Shown in pieces: positions 10,094 to 19,863 of a DNA stretch of 64,000 bases; position 1 is the stretch's first letter, and the number at the start of each line of letters is the position of its first letter. Under the pieces are notes generated by a model, which saw only the letters and a list, made by a program, of their open reading frames with translations, ran no database searches and was not told where the DNA came from. The stretch is from the NCBI GenBank assembly GCA_012960105.1, contig DUBV01000022.1:1-64000 (forward strand), written 5' to 3'. The position numbers and the translations under genes were made by a program. Source of the stretch: Thiotrichaceae bacterium (GTDB lineage Bacteria > Pseudomonadota > Gammaproteobacteria > Eutrophobiales > Eutrophobiaceae).

Positions 10094-10148
10094 AAACAAT
10101 TTTGAAATTATTTATAAATAAAAACATATTGAAAACTGGAGTATAAGA

Positions 10149-11162
10149 ATGGCAATTAAGGTAGGTATTAATGGTTATGGGCGTATCGGTCGCAATATCT
10201 TGCGTGCAGTATATGAAGCAGGTCGCACAGATGAAATTCAGATCGTCGCTATTAATGATTTAGGTGATGCAAACACTAACGCGCACTTAACCCAATATGA
10301 TACCGCTCATGGAAAATTTCCTGGCACTATCAGTGTCGAAGGTGAGAACATGATTGTTAACGGCGATAAAATACGCGTCTTATCAGAACGTGACCCAGCT
10401 AACTTACCTTGGGGTAAATTAGGTGTTGATGTTGTACTTGAATCTACCGGCTTCTTTGCCAGTAAAGCAAAAGCCAGTGCTCATATAACTGGCGGTGCCA
10501 AGAAAGTTATTATCTCAGCACCGGGTGGTAGTGATGTTGATGCAACCGTTGTTTACGGCGTTAACCATGAAGTACTCAAATCTAGCGACACGGTTATTTC
10601 AAATGCATCATGCACAACCAACTGTCTTGCACCTGTTGCAAAAGTAATCGATGAAAACATCGGTATGGTTGCTGGCATCATGACAACAATTCATGCTTAT
10701 ACCAATGATCAAGTATTAACCGATGTTTATCACTCTGACTTACGTCGTGCACGTTCGGCAACCATGTCGATGATTCCAACCAAGACTGGTGCTGCAGCAG
10801 CAGTTGGTTTGGTTCTGCCACAACTGAATGGCAAGCTCGATGGTTTCTCAGTACGTGTACCAACGATCAATGTTTCTATGGTTGATTTAAGCTTTACCGC
10901 AGCACGTGATACATCAATTGAAGAAATTAACGACTTAATGAAAGCTGCGGCAGTAGGCCCACTTAAGGGTGTACTTGCTTACAATGAAGCGCCTTTGGTC
11001 TCTATTGATTTTAATCATGACCCGGCATCATCAACTTTTGACTCTACATTAACAAAAGTTATTGAGGGCAAACTGGTTAAAGTTGTTGCCTGGTATGACA
11101 ATGAGTGGGGCTTTTCTAACCGTATGTTAGATACAACCGTAGCATTAATGAACGCTAAATAA
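10149..11162 (+). CDS. gap: Glyceraldehyde-3-phosphate dehydrogenase
   Basis: This protein interconverts glyceraldehyde-3-phosphate and 1,3-bisphosphoglycerate with NAD(P). At 337 residues it has [11 protein letters not shown] at the N-terminus, the catalytic motif [12 protein letters not shown] with Cys at residue 155, and the C-terminal [16 protein letters not shown] site precedes the ATG. It lies 55 nt after tkt and 3 nt before pgk, clearly one operon. Cofactor choice and whether it works in glycolysis or gluconeogenesis cannot be read with certainty. Confidence 0.97.
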   Translation: MAIKVGINGYGRIGRNILRAVYEAGRTDEIQIVAINDLGDANTNAHLTQYDTAHGKFPGTISVEGENMIVNGDKIRVLSERDPANLPWGKLGVDVVLESTGFFASKAKASAHITGGAKKVIISAPGGSDVDATVVYGVNHEVLKSSDTVISNASCTTNCLAPVAKVIDENIGMVAGIMTTIHAYTNDQVLTDVYHSDLRRARSATMSMIPTKTGAAAAVGLVLPQLNGKLDGFSVRVPTINVSMVDLSFTAARDTSIEEINDLMKAAAVGPLKGVLAYNEAPLVSIDFNHDPASSTFDSTLTKVIEGKLVKVVAWYDNEWGFSNRMLDTTVALMNAK

Positions 11163-11165
11163 ACC

Positions 11166-12377
11166 ATGTCAGTTTTAGTAAAAATCGCGGATCTGGATTT
11201 GTCGGGTAAGACTGTGCTTATCCGTGAGGATTATAACGTCCCGATTAAAGATGGCGTTGTCACCAGTGATGTTCGTATTCGTGCAACGTTGCCTACTTTA
11301 AAGCAGGTACTTGAAGCAGGTGCGAAAATAATTCTGGTTTCTCATTTTGGTCGCCCTGTTGCTGGCAAATATAATGACGCTTTTTCTCTAGCACCTGTTG
11401 CAAAATGCTTAAGTGATTTTCTTGAGGTAGATGTTCCTGTCATTAAAGACTGGGTCGATGGTATCGATATGGAAGATCACCAAGTCGTACTTTGCGAGAA
11501 TGTACGTTTTGAAGCAGGTGAAACAAAAAATGATGATGAACTTGCTCGTAAAATGGCACAGCTTTGTCAGGTTTATATTAACGATGCGTTTGCCACGGCA
11601 CACCGCGCACAAGCATCTACTCACGGCGTTGCTAAATATGCAGCGGTATCTGCAGCAGGACCATTGCTCATTAATGAATTAAAATCATTATCTAAAGCAC
11701 TTCGAGAACCCGCTCAACCTATCATAGCAATTGTCGGTGGCGCAAAAGTATCGAGCAAACTCACTGTACTTGAAACGCTGTCTGAAAAAGTGGACCAACT
11801 CATTGTTGGCGGCGGTATTGTTAATACATTTTTAAAAGCAGCGGGATATGAAGTAGGCAAATCACTTTATGAACCAGACCTGATTGAAACAGCTAGTAAA
11901 CTAATAAAACAAGCGGAAGAAAATGGTTGTCAGATTCCTTTGCCTGTTGATGTTATCTGCGGAAAAGAATTTAATGAGAATACCAAAGCGGTAACAAAAT
12001 CAATTAATGATGTTGAAGCCGATGACATGATTATGGATGTTGGCCCAGAAACTTCGAAACAGCTAAATGAGATAATCGCTAAAGCAAAAACCATCGTTTG
12101 GAATGGGCCTCTTGGTGTTTTTGAGTTTGACCAATTTAGTCAAGGTACAGAAAGTCTTGCTAAGGCAATTGCTAATAGCGAAGCTTATTCTATCGCCGGT
12201 GGTGGCGATACTATTGCAGCCATTTCCAAATTTGATGTAGAAGATAAAATTTCTTACATCTCAACTGGTGGCGGCGCTTTTCTTGAATTTCTTGAAGGAA
12301 AAAAACTCCCTGCTGTCGATATACTTGAAGAAGCTGCACGAGCTTGGACAGCAATGGAAAAAGCCAGAGAATTATAA
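11166..12377 (+). CDS. pgk: Phosphoglycerate kinase
   Basis: Pgk transfers phosphate between 1,3-bisphosphoglycerate and ADP. The protein has 403 residues, slightly longer than many bacterial forms. Family landmarks are REDYNVP near residue 20, SHFGRP near 61, the [12 protein letters not shown] segment, the nucleotide-site WNGPLGVFE and the C-terminal [14 protein letters not shown]. The start codon lies 3 nt after the gap stop, so translation is probably coupled. pyk starts 38 nt after the stop. Confidence 0.97.
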   Translation: MSVLVKIADLDLSGKTVLIREDYNVPIKDGVVTSDVRIRATLPTLKQVLEAGAKIILVSHFGRPVAGKYNDAFSLAPVAKCLSDFLEVDVPVIKDWVDGIDMEDHQVVLCENVRFEAGETKNDDELARKMAQLCQVYINDAFATAHRAQASTHGVAKYAAVSAAGPLLINELKSLSKALREPAQPIIAIVGGAKVSSKLTVLETLSEKVDQLIVGGGIVNTFLKAAGYEVGKSLYEPDLIETASKLIKQAEENGCQIPLPVDVICGKEFNENTKAVTKSINDVEADDMIMDVGPETSKQLNEIIAKAKTIVWNGPLGVFEFDQFSQGTESLAKAIANSEAYSIAGGGDTIAAISKFDVEDKISYISTGGGAFLEFLEGKKLPAVDILEEAARAWTAMEKAREL

Positions 12378-12415
12378 TAAACAATAAACATTATACGGAT
12401 ACACTAAAAAAACAG

Positions 12416-13858
12416 ATGAGAAGAACCAAAATTATTGCAACCTTGGGTCCTGCGACGGACGAACCCGGCATGTTAGAAAAATTAATTGATGCCGGTGTTG
12501 ATGTCTTTCGATTAAATTATTCTCATCAGACTCATGCCGATCATGAAAGACGCATGAATGAAATTCGCGAGATTTCACATGCACACAAACATGCGGTTGC
12601 AGTTATTGCCGATTTACAAGGTCCTAAAATTCGTATCGAACATTTTAAAGATGGCAAGATTCAATTACCTGAAGGCGCTAACTTTAAAATCAACACGGCT
12701 CTAGCTACTGAAGACGGTGATGAATCTCAGGTTGGTGTCACTTATAAAGAACTCGCTAAAGATGTAAAAGCAGAAGACAACTTATTAATCGACGATGGCA
12801 AGATTGTTTTACATGTTAACTCTGTCGAGGGAACTATTATTGATTGCGAAGTTATTACCGGTGGAGAATTAAGTAATAACAAAGGTATTAACCTTCAAGG
12901 CGGGGGCTTATCGGCAAGCGCTGTTACCGAAAAAGATATTGTAGACATGAAACATGCGGCTAAAATTAAAGTCGACTTTATTGCTATCTCATTTCCGAGA
13001 GATGGGAATGATGTAAAAAATGCTCGAAAGATGATGGACGATTGTGGTTCTAACGCACAATTAATTTCAAAAATTGAACGTGCTGAGGCATTAAACCATA
13101 TAGAAGAAATCATTGAGGCTTCTGATGCCATTATGATTGCTCGTGGCGATTTGGGTGTTGAGATTGGAGATGCATCATTGCCACCAGTACAAAAGAGTTT
13201 AATTAAAATGGCTCGAGATATGGATCGTGCTGTTATTACGGCAACACAGATGATGGAATCCATGATTGAACATAAAATTCCAACTCGAGCGGAAGTGTTT
13301 GATGTTGCCAATGCCGTTATTGATGGAACCGATGCCGTGATGTTATCTGGCGAGACCAGTATTGGTCATTATCCAGACAAAGTGGTTGAGGCGATGTCAC
13401 GTGTTTGTGAAGAAGCAGAAAAACAACGTAGCGTGCGTATTTCAGATCACCGCATCAATCAACGCTTTGAAACGATTTCAGAAGCAGTTGCCATGTCGAG
13501 TATGTACTCAGCAAATCATATTGGCGCTAAAGCAATATGTGCACTAACAGAAACCGGTGGTACTTGTTTATGGATGTCACGTATTAGTTCAGGCTTACCT
13601 ATCTTTGCCTTTACTCGACATACATCAACACGACGACGCATCGCAATGTATCGTGGTGTTTATCCTATGAAATTTGATATTACTCATACTGATCCATTGG
13701 AAGCGAATAAGCAGATGATTGACAAACTTATTGAAGATGGCGTCGTTGAAGATGGTGACTTTGTCATCATTACTAAAGGTGATCTACGTGGTAAGCGTGG
13801 CGGCACCAATAATATGAAGATCATTCAAGTGGGGCAAGCACTGGGACATACTCTTTAA
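12416..13858 (+). CDS. pyk: Pyruvate kinase
   Basis: Pyruvate kinase makes pyruvate and ATP from phosphoenolpyruvate. The ATG beginning MRRTKIIATLGPATD was chosen because the family starts here. The longer frame from 12344 overlaps pgk and adds 24 unrelated residues. The 480-residue product shows VFRLNYSH, DLQGPKIR, the active-site block LISKIERAEAL, and MIARGDLGVEIG. Its place between pgk and aldolase makes this a compact glycolytic operon. The Shine-Dalgarno site is weak, so coupling or a strong upstream promoter may be needed. Confidence 0.97.
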   Translation: MRRTKIIATLGPATDEPGMLEKLIDAGVDVFRLNYSHQTHADHERRMNEIREISHAHKHAVAVIADLQGPKIRIEHFKDGKIQLPEGANFKINTALATEDGDESQVGVTYKELAKDVKAEDNLLIDDGKIVLHVNSVEGTIIDCEVITGGELSNNKGINLQGGGLSASAVTEKDIVDMKHAAKIKVDFIAISFPRDGNDVKNARKMMDDCGSNAQLISKIERAEALNHIEEIIEASDAIMIARGDLGVEIGDASLPPVQKSLIKMARDMDRAVITATQMMESMIEHKIPTRAEVFDVANAVIDGTDAVMLSGETSIGHYPDKVVEAMSRVCEEAEKQRSVRISDHRINQRFETISEAVAMSSMYSANHIGAKAICALTETGGTCLWMSRISSGLPIFAFTRHTSTRRRIAMYRGVYPMKFDITHTDPLEANKQMIDKLIEDGVVEDGDFVIITKGDLRGKRGGTNNMKIIQVGQALGHTL

Positions 13859-13904
13859 AACATACATTACTTAATAATAAAACAGCAGGAACGAGGCAAA
13901 TATA

Positions 13905-14927
13905 ATGAGCGCAGCAGAACTCGAAGCAACAGCAAAAGCAATGGTTGAAAACGGCAAAGGAATTCTTGCTATAGATGAGAGTACACCAACCATAGGTAAA
14001 CGTTTTGATACAATTAATCTTGAATCAACCGAAGAAAATCGCAGAGCCTATCGTGATTTATTAATCACCAACCCGGGTGGCAAAGAATATATCAGCGGCA
14101 TGATTTTGTTTGACGAAACAATTCGTCAAGCTACTAGCGATGGCGTTCCTTTTGCAAAAGCATTAATTGATCAAGGCATCATGCCTGGCATTAAAGTTGA
14201 TACCGGGGCAAAAGAATTTGCCTTACATGCTAATGAAAAGATTACTGAAGGTCTGGATGGTTTACGTGATCGTCTAGCTGAATATAAAGAATTAGGTGCA
14301 AAATTTGCCAAATGGCGCGCAGTTATAACCATTGGCGACAATATTCCAAGTCAGGCTTGTATTGATGCTAATGCACATGCGCTAGCTCGTTATGCTGGTC
14401 TTTGTCAGGAAGCGGGTATCGTTCCTATGGTAGAACCTGAAGTTTTAATGGATGCAGATAATACAATTGATCGTTGTTATGAAGTAACTGAGCAAACTTT
14501 AACTGCTTTGTTTGCTGCACTCAAAAGTCAGGATGTCAGTATTGAACATACCATTTTAAAAATTAACATGGTGGTCTCTGGTAAACAGTGTTCTACACAA
14601 GCTGATGTTCAGGAAGTTGCTGACCAAACAGTACGTTGTTTAGTTAAGAATGTACCTGCTGAACTTCCCGGTATCGTTTTTCTTTCTGGTGGACAAATCG
14701 AAGAATTGGCAACAGCACATCTCAATGCAATGAATGCCAATAACTCTGATCTACCTTGGCCATTAAGCTTTTCTTATGGACGTGCATTACAAGCACCTTG
14801 TATTAAAGCATGGGGCGGCAAAACTGAAAATGTTAGCGCAGCACAAGCAGCATTATTACATCGTTCTAAGTGTAATAGTCTGGCTTGCAAAGGTGAGTAC
14901 AGTGCTGATATGGAAAACGTGTCTTAA
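13905..14927 (+). CDS. Fructose-bisphosphate aldolase, class I
   Basis: This 340-residue protein is the eukaryote-like class I aldolase that cleaves fructose-1,6-bisphosphate through a Schiff base. The markers are KGILAIDESTPTIGKRF at residues 18-34, KFAKWRAV, the lysine segment ILKINMVVSGK near residue 220, FLSGGQ and a C-terminal PWPLSFSYGRALQ. Class II metal aldolases lack these. It follows pyk by 46 nt with a GGAACGAGG stretch upstream. A small unknown gene and a terminator follow, so this is the last enzyme of the operon. Confidence 0.95.
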   Translation: MSAAELEATAKAMVENGKGILAIDESTPTIGKRFDTINLESTEENRRAYRDLLITNPGGKEYISGMILFDETIRQATSDGVPFAKALIDQGIMPGIKVDTGAKEFALHANEKITEGLDGLRDRLAEYKELGAKFAKWRAVITIGDNIPSQACIDANAHALARYAGLCQEAGIVPMVEPEVLMDADNTIDRCYEVTEQTLTALFAALKSQDVSIEHTILKINMVVSGKQCSTQADVQEVADQTVRCLVKNVPAELPGIVFLSGGQIEELATAHLNAMNANNSDLPWPLSFSYGRALQAPCIKAWGGKTENVSAAQAALLHRSKCNSLACKGEYSADMENVS

Positions 14928-14959
14928 TCGTATTAACCCATTAACAAATCATAAGTAGA

Positions 14960-15223
14960 ATGCCTGAATCCCAACTAACTGCAGAGGCAAGTATTGCCTA
15001 TCAATCTTTCCAGAAAATGCGTGAAAGCAAACAAGTATATTTTACATTCCTGCAAGAGATAGACGTTAAATATAAATCAGATGGCGAAGCAACTAGTACA
15101 GAAACAGAAGAGTTGGGAGAACTACTCGCTGCGCATGACAAGAATGTCGCGGCATTCAATGAGGCCATGAATGCAGTTGAAGACTTTGAAGCAAGAGATG
15201 CCTTGATCAAGTTAATGTCTTGA
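14960..15223 (+). CDS. Small helical protein of unknown function at the end of the glycolytic operon
   Basis: An 87-residue acidic, mostly helical protein with no signal peptide, membrane segment or metal-binding motif that I recognise. It starts 32 nt after the aldolase stop and ends just before the operon terminator, so it is very likely co-transcribed with the glycolytic genes. Alternating charged residues and the ELGELLAAHDKNVAAFNEAM stretch suggest an amphipathic helical hairpin. I do not recognise the family and give no function. Confidence 0.7.
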   Translation: MPESQLTAEASIAYQSFQKMRESKQVYFTFLQEIDVKYKSDGEATSTETEELGELLAAHDKNVAAFNEAMNAVEDFEARDALIKLMS

Positions 15224-15227
15224 AAAT

Positions 15228-15256
15228 AGCACCTCGAATTTATCAGAGGTGCTTTT
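15228..15256 (+). terminator. Rho-independent terminator of the tkt-fba operon
   Basis: A perfect 8-bp stem, AGCACCTC (15228-15235) with GAGGTGCT (15246-15253), is followed by a short T-run. It lies 5 nt after the stop codon of the small gene. A convergent gene ends at 15280, so it may act in both directions. Confidence 0.85.
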
Positions 15257-15279
15257 CGAAGACAGCAATAATCGTTAGC

Positions 15280-15567
15280 CTATTTATGCGCTATAGACTT
15301 ATCAGTAAATAGATAATCTTTTAATTCTTTATCAAAAGCCGGATCCTTTCTGCGTATCCACTCTAAAACCATAGCAGCATGTTCTTTTTCTTCATCTCGA
15401 TTATGCGCAAGAATAGCTTTCAGATCATCATCTTTACATGCATCAACTCTCTGGTTATACCAGTCAACCGCCTCTAACTCTTCCATTAGTGATGTGATTG
15501 CACGATGCATATCACGCGTGCTATCAGATAATTCTTCTATTGGTTCATGATAACCTTCGTTGGACAT
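15280..15567 (-). CDS. Encapsulated-ferritin-like (EncFtn family) protein without targeting tail
   Basis: The 95 residues closely resemble encapsulated ferritins: MEELEAVDWYNQRVDA at 28-43 and ILAHNRDEEKEHAAMVLEW at 52-70. The ferroxidase ligands known from the Rhodospirillum protein (Glu32, Glu62, His65) map to Glu30, Glu60 and His63 here. Such proteins form rings of dimers and oxidise iron. The classical versions carry a C-terminal peptide that loads them into an encapsulin shell. This one stops shortly after DYLFTDKS, with no such peptide, and no encapsulin gene is in the window. A small lipoprotein gene lies just upstream on the same strand. Family call strong, role inferred. Confidence 0.88.
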   Translation of the reverse strand: MSNEGYHEPIEELSDSTRDMHRAITSLMEELEAVDWYNQRVDACKDDDLKAILAHNRDEEKEHAAMVLEWIRRKDPAFDKELKDYLFTDKSIAHK

Positions 15568-15591
15568 TAGCTCTCTCCTACAAGTTAATTG

Positions 15592-15789
15592 TTATTCGCT
15601 CTGATGCTCAATCGTTCTCTGAGTATTTGCAGCTGAATCCAGAATCATACTCTCTACTGCTTTTGCTCGATCAATTGTCTCTGTAGTTTCTTTCCATACA
15701 TGATCTTTTTTGTTCTCGGTATCATCTGAACAAGCAATGAATAATGAAAATGAGATTAATAACAGGAATACTTTAATACTGCTTTGCAT
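15592..15789 (-). CDS. Small lipoprotein
   Basis: A 65-residue protein with a classic lipoprotein signal: a short basic start, a hydrophobic run and Cys at about residue 20 (LFIAC followed by SDD). Asp residues after the Cys may favour inner-membrane retention under the E. coli rule. The mature part is a short charged helix containing the stretch TIDRAKAVE. It lies 24 nt upstream of the ferritin-like gene on the same strand and probably shares its transcript. I do not know its function. Confidence 0.75.
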   Translation of the reverse strand: MQSSIKVFLLLISFSLFIACSDDTENKKDHVWKETTETIDRAKAVESMILDSAANTQRTIEHQSE

Positions 15790-15825
15790 AACACTTACCT
15801 CACTATTAATAACAGGAAACTCTGA

Positions 15826-16719
15826 TTATTTAATAAGTTTATCGCGGGCTTCCTCATATTTTGCCGCTGTGGTATTCATCACTTCATCTGGCAAACTGGG
15901 GCCAGGTGCAGTTTTATCCCAATCTAATGTTTCCAAATAATCTCGAATATATTGCTTATCAAAACTGGGAGGACTAGTTCCGACCTTATAAGACTCTACT
16001 GGCCAGAAACGAGAAGAATCCGGCGTTAATACTTCATCGATTAAAACAAGCTGATCGTTTTCATCTAAACCAAACTCAAATTTAGTATCAGCAATAATAA
16101 TATCGCGTTCCAATGCATACTCTACTGCCTGCGTATAAATCTTTAGACTTATATCTCGAACCTGTTCAGCCAGCTCCTGCCCAATTAATTTAACCGTTGC
16201 ATCAAAATCTATATTCTCATCATGATCGCCCACATCCGCTTTTGTTGCCGGAGTGAAAATAGCTTCAGGCAATTTTTCTGCTTGCTGTAAACCTTCAGGT
16301 AGTCTAATCCCACAAACAGAACCCGTTGCTTGATAATCTTTCCAACCAGAACCAATAAGATAGCCGCGTATAACTGCTTCTATTGGCAATGGTCTTAATT
16401 TACGTACTACAATAGCGCGACCATCTAATGCTTCTATATCGTCTGTATCTTTAATGACATCTTTAAGAGCAATATCCGTCAGATGGTTTGGAATAATATT
16501 TTCACAACGTTTAAACCAGAAATTTGATACTTCCGTTAAAACACGACCTTTACCGGGAACAGGATCAGGCAAGATCACATCAAAAGCGGAGAGTCGATCA
16601 CTGGTGACTATCAACATGTGTTGATCATCAATACCATAGATATCTCGGACCTTACCTTCATTGATCAATGGTAAACTTTTTATATTAGAACGATAAAGTG
16701 CGTCTGATTTGGATTGCAT
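15826..16719 (-). CDS. purC: SAICAR synthetase (phosphoribosylaminoimidazole-succinocarboxamide synthase)
   Basis: PurC joins CAIR and aspartate with ATP in purine synthesis. The start at 16719 gives 297 residues, the longer PurC type also found in yeast, as opposed to the roughly 237-residue E. coli type. The frame extends 12 codons upstream to 16755, but an AAAGG site fits the inner ATG better. Motifs are [36 protein letters not shown] and [12 protein letters not shown]. It is unlinked to the purH-purD pair 17 kb away. No PurR-type operator is obvious. Confidence 0.95.
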   Translation of the reverse strand: MQSKSDALYRSNIKSLPLINEGKVRDIYGIDDQHMLIVTSDRLSAFDVILPDPVPGKGRVLTEVSNFWFKRCENIIPNHLTDIALKDVIKDTDDIEALDGRAIVVRKLRPLPIEAVIRGYLIGSGWKDYQATGSVCGIRLPEGLQQAEKLPEAIFTPATKADVGDHDENIDFDATVKLIGQELAEQVRDISLKIYTQAVEYALERDIIIADTKFEFGLDENDQLVLIDEVLTPDSSRFWPVESYKVGTSPPSFDKQYIRDYLETLDWDKTAPGPSLPDEVMNTTAAKYEEARDKLIK

Positions 16720-16876
16720 AATGTAAAAAATGAGCCTTTCTTTGTAAAGAATCATTCTCCCATATTCGCTTAATCTCGGCTATTGTTAGCTGTGGAAAGT
16801 AACATACTATGGTTGAATCATGTCCGGCCAATGCTCTACCCAACAACAATTATGGTTAAATTCAGGGATAGTAATC

Positions 16877-18565
16877 TTACTTGTTTAATTTTGCCCAGGA
16901 ATCTCGCAGCGTCACGGTACGATTAAAGATGGGTTTACCATCAAGACTATCTTTATTATCTACACAAAAATATCCGGTTCGTTCAAATTGATATATGTCT
17001 TCGCTCTTAGCATCAATCAACGAGGGTTCTAGATAAGCATTATCAAGAATAGTCATAGAATCAGGATTAAGAAAGCTTTTCCAATCTTGTTCATGTTTAT
17101 TACTATCTGGTTTCGCATCGTTGAATAAACGATCATATAAACGCACTTCTGTTTTTAAAGCATGCTCCGCTGATACCCAATGCATGGTTCCTTTAACTTT
17201 ACGGCCATCCGGTGCATTACCACCTTTTGTTTCAGGGTCATACGTACAACGTAATTCTATTACCTCACCGGCATCATTCTTAATAACATCGGTACAGGTT
17301 ATAAAGTATGCATAACGTAAACGCACTTCACGACCAGGGCCTAAACGAAAGAATTTTTTTGGAGGTTCTTCCATAAAATCACTTTGTTCAATATAAAGTA
17401 TGTTTGAAAAAGGTAACTGACGCTGCCCCATATCCGGATCATTTGGATGATAAGGCGCATCTAGTAATTCAGTTTCACCCTCTGGATAATTTTCAATGAC
17501 GACTTTCAACGGGTCCAATACAGCAAGGACTCGACGTGTACGTTTGTCCAAATCTTCTCGTACGCAATTCTCTAATACACCGACATCAATAATTGTATCT
17601 GTTTTAGTTACACCTATACGACTACAAAAATCACGCATTGCTTCTGGTGTATAACCACGACGTCGCATGCCAACTATGGTTGGTAATCGAGGATCATCCC
17701 AGGATGAAACTTGGCCTTCAACGACAAGTTCATTTAACTTGCGTTTACTGGTAACCGTATAACTTAAGTTTAAACGAGCAAACTCTATTTGTTGGGGATG
17801 ACATTCAATAGGTAACTGATCCAAAAACCAGTCATATAAAGGACGATGATCTTCAAACTCTAACGTACATAAAGAATGCGTAATACCTTCCAATGCATCA
17901 GAAACACAATGCGTATAATCATACATCGGATAAATACACCACTCATCACCTGTTCGATGATGGCTCGCTTTCTTAATTCTATAAACTGCAGGATCACGCA
18001 TATTCATATTCGGTGAAGCCATATCTATCTTCGCTCGCAATAAACATTCACCTTCATTAAATTCACCGGCACGCATGCGGTCAAACAAATCCAGATTTTC
18101 TTCAACACTACGACTACGATGCGGACTTTCCTTGCCCGGCTTAGTCAATGCACCGCGATACTCGCGTATTTCATCCGCAGATAAATTATCGACATAGGCT
18201 TTTCCATCGCGAATCAGTTGCTGGGCAAATTCAAATAATTTTTCAAAATAATCTGATGAAAAATAAAGACGATCTTCCCAATCAAAACCTAACCATTTAA
18301 CATCATTTTGAATGGAATCAGAATATTCGACATTTTCTTTATCGGGATTAGTGTCATCAAAACGTAGATTACATATACCGCCTTGATAATCTTGCGCAAT
18401 ACCAAAATTTAAACATATCGATTTCGCGTGACCGATATGCAAATAGCCATTAGGCTCAGGTGGAAAACGTGTATGCACACGGCCATCATTTTTATTATTC
18501 TTTAAATCATCATTAATGATGTTGCGAATAAAGTTACTCGTTTCCGTAGTTGAATTTTCAGACAT
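16877..18565 (-). CDS. glnS: Glutaminyl-tRNA synthetase
   Basis: GlnS charges tRNA(Gln) with glutamine in the cytoplasm. The 562-residue class I enzyme shows the HIGH-type motif [15 protein letters not shown] near residues 35-49, the KMSKS equivalent VTSKRKL near 271, and the C-terminal anticodon-binding beta-barrels with the [12 protein letters not shown] segment. An AGGA stretch precedes the ATG. purC lies downstream on the same strand with about 160 nt between, so they may be separate units. A direct GlnS means no need for the GatCAB route for glutamine. Confidence 0.98.
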   Translation of the reverse strand: MSENSTTETSNFIRNIINDDLKNNKNDGRVHTRFPPEPNGYLHIGHAKSICLNFGIAQDYQGGICNLRFDDTNPDKENVEYSDSIQNDVKWLGFDWEDRLYFSSDYFEKLFEFAQQLIRDGKAYVDNLSADEIREYRGALTKPGKESPHRSRSVEENLDLFDRMRAGEFNEGECLLRAKIDMASPNMNMRDPAVYRIKKASHHRTGDEWCIYPMYDYTHCVSDALEGITHSLCTLEFEDHRPLYDWFLDQLPIECHPQQIEFARLNLSYTVTSKRKLNELVVEGQVSSWDDPRLPTIVGMRRRGYTPEAMRDFCSRIGVTKTDTIIDVGVLENCVREDLDKRTRRVLAVLDPLKVVIENYPEGETELLDAPYHPNDPDMGQRQLPFSNILYIEQSDFMEEPPKKFFRLGPGREVRLRYAYFITCTDVIKNDAGEVIELRCTYDPETKGGNAPDGRKVKGTMHWVSAEHALKTEVRLYDRLFNDAKPDSNKHEQDWKSFLNPDSMTILDNAYLEPSLIDAKSEDIYQFERTGYFCVDNKDSLDGKPIFNRTVTLRDSWAKLNK

Positions 18566-18637
18566 GAACTATCCTAAAGTGACAGATTATTATTGTTAAT
18601 CGTTAATACGATTAAATATTTATTCTAATAGGCATTA

Positions 18638-19861
18638 TCATAAATGCCCACGCGCTGCGTCTGGAAGATTGCCTTTCAATCCCATCGCTCGTTTCATAAT
18701 TGCGTGTTTGGCGACAGGCAAACTATCAACCATATCCAGACCAAAATTGCGTGCCCATTGTACAGATTGAGACTGATTTTCAAAGAGCTGTTTAAAGCCG
18801 TCCATCAAATACATCATGCCCTGATTTTCTCCCTTACGCTGACGTTCATAACGACGTAATACTTGTAAACGCCCAGGATCTCTTCCGCGCTGGTTTGCAT
18901 CAATAACTACTTCAGCCAAAGCTGCAGCATCCAGCAAACCTAAATTGGCGCCTAAGCCCGCTAAAGGATGAACGGTATGCGCACTATCACCAATTAAAGC
19001 CATTCTTGATTGAATATAATGATCTGCCTGCGCACGACTTAAGGGAAAGACCAGTCGCTCGGTACTATTTTTAATTTCACCTAATTCATTTGCAAAAGCT
19101 TCTGCTAACTCAAAATGGAATGCAGATTGTTCCATTTCTTTAAGTCGCTGAATATGATCCGGTGCACTTGACCACACAATGGCAGACTGATGCGGATCTT
19201 TCATCGGTAAAAAAGCCAAAGGGCCACGTTTTAAAAAACGTTGTCGTGCTACTTCAACATGCGGGAATTCGCTAGTAACAACGCAGGCTAAGGCTGACTG
19301 CTTATAATCATGTTTTTGATAGTGAATATTGGCTAATGATCTCAATCTTGAATTACTGCCATCGGCAGCAACAACCAACTTTGATCTGAACTGCAAGCCA
19401 TCCTCTGTCTCCAACAATATGGCATCAGCTTGCTCTTTTATAAAGGCGGCAGAAACTGACCAAAGACAACGAACATTATCCATGTCTAATAATTTTTCCT
19501 GTAAGGCATCGACGATAGCTTGATGAGAAATTATATAACCCATCGTAGACTGACATATTGACGCGCTATCGAATTGAACTTCGCCCAATCCATTTTCATC
19601 CCAAACATGCATCTTACGAAAATAGGCAATATCATTTTCGTGTAAACGACGCCAGGCACCAGATTTTTTTAGTATTTGTTCAGAAGCTCGTGTTATGGCA
19701 AAAACACGCGCATCAACTTTTTTAAGTGAGTTAACTTGTCTAACGCTTGCATCAAGTAAAATAACTTTGAGTCCAGCCTGTCCTAATAAACAAGCAAAGG
19801 TGCCGCCAATAATACCACCGCCGACAACGACAACATCGGCATCAAGTTTTTCTAATGACAT
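18638..19861 (-). CDS. FAD-dependent ubiquinone-biosynthesis hydroxylase, UbiI/VisC-like
   Basis: A 407-residue flavoprotein monooxygenase of the UbiH/UbiF/COQ6 family, which hydroxylates ring positions of ubiquinone intermediates. It has the dinucleotide-binding start VVVVGGGIIGG, the middle motif AADGSNSRLRSLA and the FAD motif IGDSAHTVHPLAGLGANLG near residue 290. It lies 2 nt after ubiH on the minus strand, in the ygfB-pepP-ubiH-ubiI order seen in E. coli, which favours UbiI (C5 hydroxylase). The paralog cannot be fixed from sequence alone. Confidence 0.88.
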   Translation of the reverse strand: MSLEKLDADVVVVGGGIIGGTFACLLGQAGLKVILLDASVRQVNSLKKVDARVFAITRASEQILKKSGAWRRLHENDIAYFRKMHVWDENGLGEVQFDSASICQSTMGYIISHQAIVDALQEKLLDMDNVRCLWSVSAAFIKEQADAILLETEDGLQFRSKLVVAADGSNSRLRSLANIHYQKHDYKQSALACVVTSEFPHVEVARQRFLKRGPLAFLPMKDPHQSAIVWSSAPDHIQRLKEMEQSAFHFELAEAFANELGEIKNSTERLVFPLSRAQADHYIQSRMALIGDSAHTVHPLAGLGANLGLLDAAALAEVVIDANQRGRDPGRLQVLRRYERQRKGENQGMMYLMDGFKQLFENQSQSVQWARNFGLDMVDSLPVAKHAIMKRAMGLKGNLPDAARGHL

Positions 19862-19863
19862 TG

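Noticed and set aside
8096-14927. Reading the tkt-gap-pgk-pyk-fba operon as proof of a Calvin cycle
   Set aside because: No RuBisCO, phosphoribulokinase or CbbR-like gene is in the window. The order also occurs in heterotrophs.
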